Assembly (NCBI RefSeq): GCF_001039355.2 | Contig: NW_019775716.1 | Coordinates: 104,329 to 168,328 of the forward strand | Origin: Lingula anatina | Lineage: Eukaryota; Brachiopoda; Lingulata; Lingulida; Lingulidae | Length of the DNA stretch: 64,000 bases | Direction: 5' to 3' | Part shown: positions 13,201 through 25,200 of the stretch, in pieces | How positions within the stretch are numbered: the stretch's first letter is position 1 | Layout: each line of letters starts with the position of its first letter | The notes under the pieces: model-generated | Databases searched by the model: none | Told to the model about the DNA's origin: nothing | What the model saw: the letters and a program-made list of their open reading frames with translations, nothing else | Made by a program: the position numbers and the translations under genes

Positions 13201-16200
13201 CTCGTTTGGATTGCTAAATGCCATTTGCTACATATGCCGTAAAATGAAATCATATACGGTTTTCCATGCAATTTTTATGGCATTGTAAGTGGCTATTTGC
13301 TACGGCAAATACATTTACATTACATGCTTGTGCCATGCCTTGTCGCTAATTAATATGAGCTTACGGATATGAAGGGAAAATTCGGTTTGTCGACTGAAAC
13401 TGATCATACCGAGTCCGTTCAGTCTCAGTGCATTTGCTGCACGCCTTCCGTGTGGCTTTCTTGAAGATAGACGATGTTGGCGCATATTCCTAGGATTTTT
13501 AGCATCCACGTGGTCAAAAGAAAAACACACAACTTCAAATCTGTGCATGTGAATTACAATATTTTAAAGACCTTTGCTATTGTTATGCCCCCTTAGCCCA
13601 CCAAAGAAGGAAAAGAAGCTATCTCACGCTGACGATATGCCGCTAACGAACTCCTTTGCTCTAATATGAAAATTGCTTTCTCGTCTCTCTCGGATCGAAA
13701 ACGACATCCCGCAGAAGGTATGAAAACTGCCTTAGTGTCTCGGTCGGATTGGTAACAATCGTCCGCTGCCAATCATCCACGGACAAAATCCCTTGAAAGA
13801 ATATGAAAATTGCTTTCTTGTCTCGCTCAGATCGCAAACAATCTCCCTCTGTAAATATGTAAATTGCCTTCGCGTCTTGAGAATGATCTACCGCTGACAA
13901 TCTCCCGCAAACGTAGCCCCTACTGAACGAATATGAAAATCGACTTTTCCTCTGTTAGCGCTGTCAAGTGATGCTTGAAGGTCTGATAGGTTTTAGCTTT
14001 CAGGCAGCGGTCCAAATGGCGGCTGGGCGGTTCGCTGAAAAAAGCCTAATCAAAAATCTAACCTAAGTTGTAAATGTCTTTAGCCTTATTTTTCAAACAT
14101 AAAGGGGTAACTGCAGACATATTAGAGATGACTGACTGCTTAATCGAAGAAGAAACGTGATTAATATACCTCCTTTCCTTTTTGTTTTATTACGTTGCCT
14201 TCCAAGTGTATAATTTTACTGACATACAATGTATATGTAGATTTCATTCGTTTAAAATCTTTTTCAGTGAAAAAAAATATAATTTACCATCTTTTTACCT
14301 GCCTTTTCCGTACTTTTTGGTGGCCCTTTTTGTTATTTCTATTAAAATGACTTGCAGATTATGTAAAAGAAAATCCTAATACACACTACCTCTGTGTTTG
14401 TAAACATTCAAATAGACTTAAATGAAGAATATACACACACTGTATATAGTTTGATGTAAATTGCTATAAATATTTGTCCTTTTACGTAAAAATTGGCAGC
14501 CATTTTGGGTTACAAAAGTGTCCCAGAAGCTACTAAAGCAAAGATAAGTTGACTTTTCTAACCCAAAAGGATACAATTCTTTTTCTAACAATTGCAGAAA
14601 ACAACACAGGATTGTGCAACTATTGGACCAATTGGAGTGGCAACTTAACTACTTGGAGGGCTTACTCCCTCACCACACATAATTTGAATATTTTACAAGC
14701 AGATAATGGTAGTGTAGGATAATCGCTAACGAAAAATCACGATGAATGGAGAAATCAAAGAAGAATATGCTGTTGATTAGACTGATAATACCAGAAGTAT
14801 GCTGATTTTCCTGATTTTCTTTACCCTTTTCTCTACCCTGTGTTTTGGCCGCCATTTTTCTCGGTAACAGTGACGTGCTAGGGTGTAGTCTTGTACCCTA
14901 CAGTGTTCTTCCGACAGGAACACATTCACAAGAGCCCCAAATAAAGTATATCCGTCAACTTCTGGTTGTTTTTCTATTTTCCTAAAAAATTGACGGCCAT
15001 TTTGAAAAATGCTCAATGTCTAGGAAGTAGCAACCAAACTAATTTCACTTTCTAGCCCTAAAGGGGGCATTTCTGTGATAAAAAAATAGCGGGAAAGAAA
15101 CAGTTAGACTATTGTTCCTATGGAAGAAAGTGGATATTTGTCATTCTACGGTATATTGTGCAATATCACCCAGTGACGCCATTGTGACGTTATCATTGCT
15201 CTAATAAATGTGCACGGTGAGCGTACATTTTAAAAATATATTTATGATATCATAATAAGTGCTGGTAGTGCTTGTTTTGATGAAATCTAAATGTACATAA
15301 AATGCTGAGTCAGCATATTTAAGAGAGCCGCTCATCCGGGTACTTGTGAATTTTGGAGTTGCCCCCCGATCTAAAATTGACAAACACCCAATGGTCATTC
15401 ATCGTGGAAAGTTTCATGCTTTTATCAACTTTTGCACAATTCTGGAAATAATTTGGACTTAACCGCCGGACTATTTATAGCAGTTTACATTTTATACATT
15501 GTAACATATGCAATGACAATATTAATGCAATTTTGAATGAGTATGAAGTAAAGCAATTATTAGATGTAAGACTACTACTAATGCATTAAAGAAAATTGTT
15601 TAAGCCAAGTTACTATTACTACTACTCAATTACCGAAAAGTGCAGCACTGTCTTCTAGATCCCTCCTAGCAAAGGCAAAGGAGAGAGATACTTATATTAG
15701 CTAATGCAATGAAGGTTTCTTCCTCTTGGGATTTCATAATGATAGTAAATTTTTCATCAGTTGTTCTGAGGCCGAAGTTTGTGTAATGTTTTGTAGATAC
15801 CTGGTACATTGCAGTTTGCAGGTCCTTGTATAGGGGGCAAATGTGAGAAAGTGTTTCTCACTGAATTGTTATCATTACCAGTATTATAGCTGTTTTGAAT
15901 ATTATCTGTAATAACCGGAATGTAAAGATCAAGTTCAACTAGCAAAAAAGAAAATAATTGTTTTTTTCGTGTTATTAATTCATTTCATTACATTGAAAGA
16001 AAGTCTAGAGAGCTGGTGTATGTAAACAGATTAATGCTCAATGGATATGAATGAATAAATAAGCAAAGAGACTAAAAGATTGACATGTTGAAATAAATAA
16101 ATACATGACTGAACAAATAAACTGTTTTTTCTAGGTTGCCTTTGAAATCAAGATGTATGATCCTCCCAGCATGGTTGTATTTGAAGATGTAATCTACTGG

Positions 16201-19200
16201 GCTGATCACTACCTCTCCAGCATTCACTCAGTCAACAAAAGGACTGGCAAAGACAGGAAGACGGTGCTCAAACCTCGGAATACGATACAACAACTCGTAG
16301 TGAAGAACACTGCCCTCCAGCCTGCTGGTAATTATGTGGCCACACGTGAACTCTGGTTTTGTTTGCAACGTGACACTCAAACTGACAGCCTTCTTTCTGG
16401 TCAAAACATCACAGCCAGGAGTGGCAAACGTGTTACAGAATTTGTTTAATTTTTATACATATTTCTTATTCCAACATGACTGTGTGGTGAATTTTTTGGC
16501 TGATTGATATTAATATTTTGTTAACATAGTTGGATATTGCTGTTATAGTATATATAATATTCTGTATTGAAAAAAAAATGTCTATCTTTGCTCAGAAAGT
16601 GTGATTTAATCAGAAAAAAAGAATTTGTCTGTCTGTCTGTTTGTCTGTCCATCTGTCTGTTTGTTAATTTGGTCTCATAGTGACCTTTAAAATATTTTAA
16701 AATCAATGTTTGAGAAGTGAGTGCTTCAAAACANTAACACTTACGTTACCTTTGATAATTTAGGTACATTCGGTTCAAATGAGTAAAGTCCCTCACTGAA
16801 GGCAATTTTATATTATTAAATGTAATATTATGAATATATATAATATTTATTATATATTGTAATAATATTTGTATAATACTTTTATATATTATAATAATAT
16901 TTATATAATATTTTGTATATATAATAATTATGAATGAATTTCACTTGTAAGGGTAAAAATAAGGAATTAAAATGTTCAGTTTTCGGGGCGATTGTATATT
17001 TTTCTTTGTTTACCATTTAGGAGAAATTAATTTCTTTCAGCTATACAAATTTCCAATATTTAAATTTGAGGTAATTGTATCATCAAAATTTTCAGGCGTT
17101 CATGAGATAGGCTGCATAACAGTGGACTGGATAGGCAGGTTGTTATACATGGAGGACACAATCCATCATCAGTTACTGGTCTGCGCACTAGATGGCACCA
17201 GGTGTGCTGCCATCTTCAACGGCAGCAGCAACTACACTTGGAGAGACATTGTGGTAGACGCTTTTCACAGGTATTAACTTACATGTTTGTTGAGGTCTCG
17301 CATTGCGTTTAATCTACTTACTGAGAACTGTCAATTTCCTTTGTTTTTCATGTGTGTAGGTACTTATAGTGTTTCATGTAGTCAAATAAAGGTCATGCAG
17401 TTCTGGCAAATCCTAAATTTATGATCAAGGTAATTATATGTTGGGATTCATGAAATGATTGGGAAATGACATGCACCATCCCTTGTTATGCTGCCTGGAA
17501 TCATGCAGGGTTCAAACAGCCTTGAAAAGTGCCTGACTTTAGCCCTGGACCTTGGATTCAGTTGGTCGCCTTTGGAAATGTTTGAAATTGTAATTAGCTC
17601 TGAAAAGGTCTTGTATTCCATCATTGTTTTTCCCTTAAAAGTACTTGAATTTGATCACTACGCAATTTGTCAAATATTTCAAATTGTGTCATTTCCACAT
17701 CAATGTAGACAATAATTGGCAGCAGGGGAGAATACCCTTTTTGGACAATATTTGATTTTATTATTTTCATGTTAAAGAACATTAAAACACTTTAATTTAA
17801 AAACCCAGTAAAATTTACTAAACAGTCCTTAAAAGTCCTTGAATTTGTTATTGGAATTCCTGTGGGAACACTGTCATGAAAGGTAGTGTAATTGTTCAGT
17901 TGTGGTCAGTGGAAGTCACGTACTGTTTACTGTGGTCTATATATAGAGCATTTGCTTACACAGCTTACATATTTAAAAGAGCTCCAAGATTTCTCCTTGT
18001 TCTCAGTTTTTCTGCATGCCAGTCATGCTAGCTTAATTTGCAGTTATGTTGATGTGCTGAATTTTTTAAAATGCACATCTCAAAAAAAAAAAAAAAAATG
18101 CATTCACAAAGCACACTACAGCACACGTGCTACATATTGAGGATAAATGTGATTAAATGACTTAGTTAAAATGAAGTTTAAAAGCATGAATATGAGAAGA
18201 AGATGGAATAAACTTGGGTATAAGCCCTTTTTCCTTGCACAAATCTCTTCAAGAGTATCATGCCCTTTTATTTTTTCCGAAGTTTTATACCATGATTTCT
18301 ACTTTTCCAGAGGCAATAAATTTATTTCTACTTTTTTTTTGTGTGTGTGTGCGTTTGTGTGGGGAGATGTCATACATGTACCTTGATTTCTGCTTTTCCA
18401 GAGTGTTATAATTTTTTGCATTTCCAGATTGTTATAATTTTCTGCTTTTATTCCCAGAGTCTTGTACCTTTCCATATGGAACGGTACCCATGCCAACATT
18501 GACAGTCTTTCCATGGATGGCATGGAGCTTCACCACTTGGTGTCGGTCAGTTCTGGTCACCCGTCACCACTGGCCCTAGACCTGCCCACTGGTCAGTTAT
18601 ACTGGGTCCAGCATCAAGATGGACTTGTTAATAAGATTGACCTTAAGACTGGAACAAATAGGGTATGGGCAAGACTTAAAGTTTATAGCAGTTTACAGTT
18701 TATACATAGCAACGTATGCAATGACAATATAAATGCAATTTTGAACGAGTATGAAGTTAAACAATTATTAGAGGTATGACTACTACTAACACACTGATGA
18801 AAATTGTTTAAGCCAAGTTACTATTACTACTACTCAATTACTAAAAAGTGCAGCAGTGCCTTCTAGATCCCTCCAAGCAAAGGCAAAGGAGAGATATTTA
18901 GCTAATGCAGTGAAGGTTTCTTCCTCTTGGAATTTCATAATGATAGTAAATTTTTCATCAATTGTTTGAGGTCCAAGTTTGTGTAATGTTTTGTAGATAC
19001 CTGGTACCTGGTACAGTACAGTTTGCAGGTCCTTGCAAAGGGGGAAAGTGTGAGAGTGTTTCTCACTGAATTGTTATCATTACCAATATTATAGCTGTTT
19101 TGAATATTATCTGTAATAACCAGAATGTAAAGATCAAGTTCAACTAGCAAAAAAAGAAATAATTGCTTTTTTATGTTATTAATTCATTTCATTACATTGA

Positions 19201-22200
19201 AAGAAAGTCTAGAGAGCTGGTGTATGTAAACAGATTAATGCTCAATGGATATGAATGAATAAATAAGCAAAGAGACTAAAAGATTGACATGTTGAAATAA
19301 ATATAAATACATGACTGAACAAATAAGCTGTTTTTTCTAGGTTGCCTTTGAAATCAAGATGTATGATCCTCCCAGCATGGTTGTATTTGAAGATGTAATC
19401 TACTGGGCTGATCACTACCTCTCCAGCATTCACTCAGTCAACAAAAGGACTGGCAAAGACAGGAAGACGGTGCTCAAACCTCGGTATATGATACAACAAC
19501 TCGTAGTGAAGAACACTGCCCTCCAGCCTGCTGGTAATTATGTGGCCACACGTGAACTCTGGTTTTGTTTGCAACGTGACACTCAAACTGACAGCTTTCT
19601 TTCTGGTCAAAACATCACAGCCAGGAGTGGCAAACGTGTTACAGAATTTGTTTAATTTTTATACATATTTCTTATTCCAACATGACTGTGTGGTGAATTT
19701 TTTGGCTGATTGATATTAATATTTTGTTAATATAGTTGGATATTGCTGTTATAGTATATATAATATTCTGTATTGAAAAAAAAAAGTCTATCTTTGCTCA
19801 GAAAGTGTGATTTAATCAGAAAAAAAGAATTTGTCTGTCTGTCTGTTTGTCTGTCCATCTGTCTGTTTGTTAATTTGGTCTCATAGTGACCTTTAAAATA
19901 TTTTAAAATCAATGTTTGAGAAGTGAGTGCTTCAAAAGATTTATGATTTTTCTAAATAGTTAAGTATCAAGATATAATGATTGGTCATCTTTTTGATGGT
20001 TTAGATAACATCAAAGATACGTTATGTATGAATTACCTGAGGAAAAATACCACTGGTTTTTTTTATTGATGTCAGGTATTAATCCTTGCTCCGGTCATCT
20101 GTGTGATGGTCTGTGTGTCTGGAGTGGTGAGATGGCTGACCATAGAGTGTCTTGCATATGTCCAAAGGGGCGCTACCTGGCAGCTGACAAATTTTCATGC
20201 AAAGGTGCGTATCATGTAAGTGAAAAAGGAATTGCTCAGAAGTACAAGTTTTAAAAAAATCTTTTCCAAATAACTTAACACTTATCCTCATATGTGACAT
20301 TAGATTTTAAAATATCATTGATGACATTGAATTCTTTTGATGTATCAAATCTGCAGTAGATAAAAATGATTATACAAGGTATTGAAGGACTTTATTTTAC
20401 TTATTTCTAATCAACAATTCAATAATAATATTTTATAAATAAGAACATAGTCAGACTTTATTGTGTATGTCAGTTGTATAAATTATGTTATTATCTTCGG
20501 TCAATTAATTGTTCATATGCAGTGAACCCCAACCTTTACTTAAAAATAATTTATTATGAAAAAAAACTGTGTCCATTTGAGTTTCTATAGTATCCTGTGT
20601 TAAATAGTTGGATAATTCTGAGGTGATACTTCATAAAAACACAGTGTGCAACCTGCAATTTTTAGTTCAAAAAATGAAAATTGGCAAATAGACAAGTTTC
20701 ATATAGTATGTCAAACCTCTAAGGGCAAATATTTTCAATTAGTTCTTTGATTTGATTGGATAAAGTCTCTTGAGACTTTATCCTTACTTAAAGCTACAAA
20801 AATAAATAAAAATTGTAATATTTCTTTTAAATTTTAGATTTGCCAACCACATCGTCTATGTTGATAGCAGCAAGGACATCCATTTTGAAAGTTTACCCAG
20901 ATTTTGTAGGCCATAACCAGTTCAGTCCAATGATGTTTCCGCACCTGAAAAATGCCATTGCCTTAGACTATGATTGGTCAAATGAAAAGGTGTTTTACAG
21001 CGATGTGACTCAAGATGCCATTTATCAAGGCGATCTGACCACAGGATATGTGTAAGTCTCTTTAGGTATATAAATTTTTTAGAAGAATGAGTTTTAATTA
21101 AGAATTGAATAAATAAATAACTTAATAAACTTATTCAAAATAATTAATAATGATGAGAATTGAGCTGCCTTGGTGGAGGTCTGCACTCTCTCAGTTCTTT
21201 TCTAGTTCTTCCTTAAATACTGTTAAGGGAATCTGTTTCAAAGTACAGCATACTCATTGTTGGGTGGATAACAAGAGTGTTGATTATGTATCCCTGGGTT
21301 ATTCTTTACTTTCTTTATTTTCCAATAATTGCTGGAATTCACTGGATTATTCTCCCTTCAATTCAGGGTCTTTCATTCATTTTAAGAGCTGTGTGTGGGT
21401 TTTTTTGATAGAAGGAAGTCTTGTGACCAGTGTGCATGATGAAATTAATCTGTAAATTAATTTGAAGCTACTTTTCCATGTACTTTGAAGGTTTTTTGAA
21501 TTTCTTGGAATCTACAGCCAAACCACAGGTGCTGTATGAATCTTGTCACCTTAGTTCTTCCTCTATTGCTGTACAAAAACACTCTCCTGTTTCAAGTGAT
21601 ATTTATGCCGCTTCCTCAAGTATGTCTTTCTTAGGGTCATGAACTTCGTATGCACTGTGCATGTGCTTCCAATGGCTCTCCTAGGCTTCTAGACATCTTT
21701 CTGCAAAATCTCTCCAGGGGTCCACATCCAATGATTGATCAATTTGTACACAGTTATTTCACCTGCTTTCCCCCTTATTTCTTGATACCTGTTCTCCAAA
21801 TTGTGGGCAGTGATCAGACGGATAATTTAAGGGATGTACAGTGAAACATTTTCTCTCTCTTGGCAACCTGTTGCTTACATTGCAGAAAACAACCATGCTA
21901 AATAATGTCTTTTAACACAAGAAAAAAAAAAATGAGAGTAAAAAAGTATAAGACAAAGTGAGAATGTGTTGTTACCATTTTGTTTTAAAGACATACATGC
22001 AAGTACAATATTAATGAGTATTAGACCTTTATTTTGAAAAAAGTCATGTAATTTCAAGCAAGTTTTACTTTATCACCAAAATGTTCCCTAAAATGGTTTT
22101 TTGCTGTTTTCCTCTCATTGTGTGTCAGTAAAGTACACTGTAATCTTGTAAAATCACTGGCATATTGCAGGCCATAACAAGAGCTTATAGATCAAAGCTC

Positions 22201-25200
22201 TTATGGGGCGTCCTTGACACCTTACCATTATAAACAAGGATTAATTGAGATATTTGGAGTTGCTGTCACAGAATTGTGGATGATTGCTGCACTTTCAAAC
22301 AGAAATTGGGCACTTATCAACATATGGAAACAAATATTTTAGTGTTAACTGTGTGTCATTAAGGTTCAGTGTGATCATGTAAATTCACTAGCATATTAAT
22401 TGCTGGCCATAACAAGACCTTAAAGAAGCTCTTCTGGAGCGTTCATGATTCCTTGCTGTTGTCTATATATAAGGTTTAAATGAGATATTTGGATTTGCTG
22501 TTACATAATTGCTGATAAGTGCTGCACACTAATCAACAAACAAAACAAATATCTTAGTTTTAGTTTAACCTTTTTCATTTCAACACAGTTTGAATGTTGT
22601 AATATGTATATATATATGAGCAGTGTATTTAAATACACACACATGCAGAGGTATTTAGTAGCTTTCATACTATGTGCAAAAATTGAAAAGTTTATACCAT
22701 GACTGTCACAGCATTTGTGCTTCCTTATGCTACACATTGTAACTACAGACAAAAAATAATAGTTTCTATTTTCCTTCCATTTAAGTGTATGTTATTTTCA
22801 AGGGTGACTGATTAGGTTTTAATCATGACAGACACATAATAAACCAAAAGAGAATTTTGTCTGCTAAAAAGTTATGATAGACTGGGTAGACCTGTGTAAG
22901 TCAAACTCTTTTTTCTTTAAAGAGCTGACATATTAATACCTCAAAACACTAAGAAAGGAAGCAAAAGAGAAATTGGCCAAATGCTTTGTATGTCTCCATC
23001 TGATAATCATTTCTTGAAGAAATGATGAGTGTTGTTTTCCAATTTATGTTGTTGTTGTTGTTGTTTTTGGAAATTTAGAAAATGTAAATAATTAGACTAT
23101 TGTATTTCATTGCCTAGGCATCCCATTGTAAAGGAGGGTTTGGTCACTGTGGATGGCGTGGCCGTGGACTGGATGGCACACAATGTGTACTGGACTGAAT
23201 CTACCAAGGTAAAAGTTAGGCCCATAGCCAGAGTGGGTTCGGGGAGAGATTTTCAAAAGAACCCCACCCCTTTTTTTTGCCGGGAAAAGGTCCACTCTGG
23301 GTAAATTTGATCTATGTAAACTAAGGCTTCATGAAAAAAGGTCCACATTTTCAGAAAAACAACCCCCTTTTTGCAATTCCTGGCTACAGGCCTGAAAGTT
23401 GTGGTATAATAAACAAATGCAGAGATGTACCCTCTACCAGGGCGAGTGATAGATTTTTTACAGATACCGGTATTCACAGATATGTCTCTAGCTAGATAGA
23501 TGGTCATTTAGCCCTAAATGACCATCTATCTAGCTAGAGACATATCTGTGAATATCTGTAAAAAATCTATCACTCGCCCTGGTAGAGGGTAGCAGAGATG
23601 TAGGATTCTTTAATTGAAAGGAGGGTGAGAAAAGAGTGTATTTTGCACTTGAAACCAGATGTTTTTAACTGAAGAATTTTGATTGATTTAAAGTTATGTC
23701 AAAATAGCCTAGGTTTATTACATTAGTTTATATGGTCCATTAAATTAAAAAAATTGATATTATTAGTTTCAAGATGTCCCACTGAAAATCGCTTAGAGCT
23801 GGGGGGGGGTAAGCCAGATGAGATTTTCTGATTCAGAAGAGCATCTTGGATTGTTTGTAAAGTTGAGCAATGGAAGATTGCCATATTACTGTAAAGATTT
23901 CATAGATGTCAGCAAGCTTCCTGTCAAGTCACAGTTAATTATTGTCTATAATCAGTCGTGAAAAGATTGTTTTTTTTATTTTGTCAGAAAAATCACTGGT
24001 ATAGGAAACTCAATGTCTTCAACCTTAAAGGGATAATAACTCTTCATATGAAATTTATATTTCACAATAAAAACATTGTGAACAACTCATAGAAATATAA
24101 TATATTCTGTTGTACCACAGAAATGGCAGTTATAGCTATTATTCTGATATCTGAGCTTGTCTTTGGACCACGTTGACCTCCATCTTAAGAGATTATAACA
24201 GAAAAACAAACTTTTTAGAAAAAAACCAGGGACCAACATTGGTAAGTATGGGAAAATTGTTGTTTACTCCAGGAATATTCATTTTTTGGCCAAAATGAAG
24301 AGTTATTATCCCTTTAAGGAGCCTGTTGTTCAAAAAAAGAAAGAAAAAAAGAAAAAAAATTCTGCCCTAGGGAAGTTACATCCCTTTTAAAACAATTTAT
24401 GAGCTAGGATTTAACCTTTATCAAGGGTCGTTACAGGTGTTTTCTCTGACAATCTTCCCAATTGCAACATTTACATACATTTATCATCATTATCATCATA
24501 ATTATTATATGATTGAAAAAAATAGTTGAATTAAAAAGGAGAAATTTATTTGAAAAGTATAGTAAAAAAGGAAAAACAGAAAAGTAGCAGACTGACCACT
24601 GAACATTTCGTCATACCCACGAGTCAAGGGGGGTGGGGGTGGAGATAGTAATTTTGAAACATTTATGGGATTCATGCAATTTAAAATATTCATTGACATT
24701 TTCAAGTTTTTACCAGAAAGTGGTAAATACTTTTACAGTATGTTGGTTAATTTATGGGTTATGTTGTAAATATGGGCGTTGGTGCTGAAAGATCTGCCAG
24801 TATATTAGTTAATGCCTACTCTGATTACCAGTGTGAAGGCCTGTTTATCCAAATGTAAGTTGGACAAATAATCTAAAGACTAATGAAGCACTACTGGAAA
24901 TCTTTGATTGATCTTAGTGATTGATTAAAGAGAGTTTATTAAAGGACAACTCCACAGGATTTTTCCTTGTACAGGGTACTCTCCCCTCGGTTTAAAGTCT
25001 GTCACAGTCCTATTCATTTCCTGTAAATATTCTTATATTTCCCAATTTAGAATCAAAAGACAGTAAAACCCTAAGATAAAAGTTAATCTACCCTGGGTAG
25101 CCATTGCCAGCTTGCAAAGTTTATTATACATGATACAGGGTTGCAATAGAAAACGTTCCGCCATTTTCTTGTGTGAAAACGCGAAATGTGTGTGATGGCA

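Larger units (their letters stand above)
7622..16733 (+). repeat. Duplicated block 1, haplotype copy A (exons 8-10)
   Basis: It matches 16735-19937 through exons and introns with sparse differences. It ends abruptly at the single N at 16734, where its expected continuation appears only in copy B after about 19937. Copy A is longer because it carries a 3.6 kb TIR element and about 2.3 kb more intron 8 sequence. This is the pattern of two allelic contigs that overlapped but were not merged. Confidence 0.85.
16735..19937 (+). repeat. Duplicated block 1, haplotype copy B (exons 8-10)
   Basis: Allelic copy of 7622-16733, joined seamlessly to exon 11 on the right. It lacks both large insertions of copy A, has its own 75-bp extra segment near 18134-18208, and has a 16-A run at about 18084. 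It is the more compact allele. Confidence 0.85.

Noticed and set aside
13315-13900. Frames of 77-79 codons within the 3.6 kb element as possible transposase pieces
   Set aside because: They lie in or beside degenerate minisatellite and show no catalytic motif I recognise.
7622-19937. A real in-frame triple-exon duplication enlarging propeller 1
   Set aside because: A ten-blade count, intron-wide identity and the single-N junction argue for allelic contigs.
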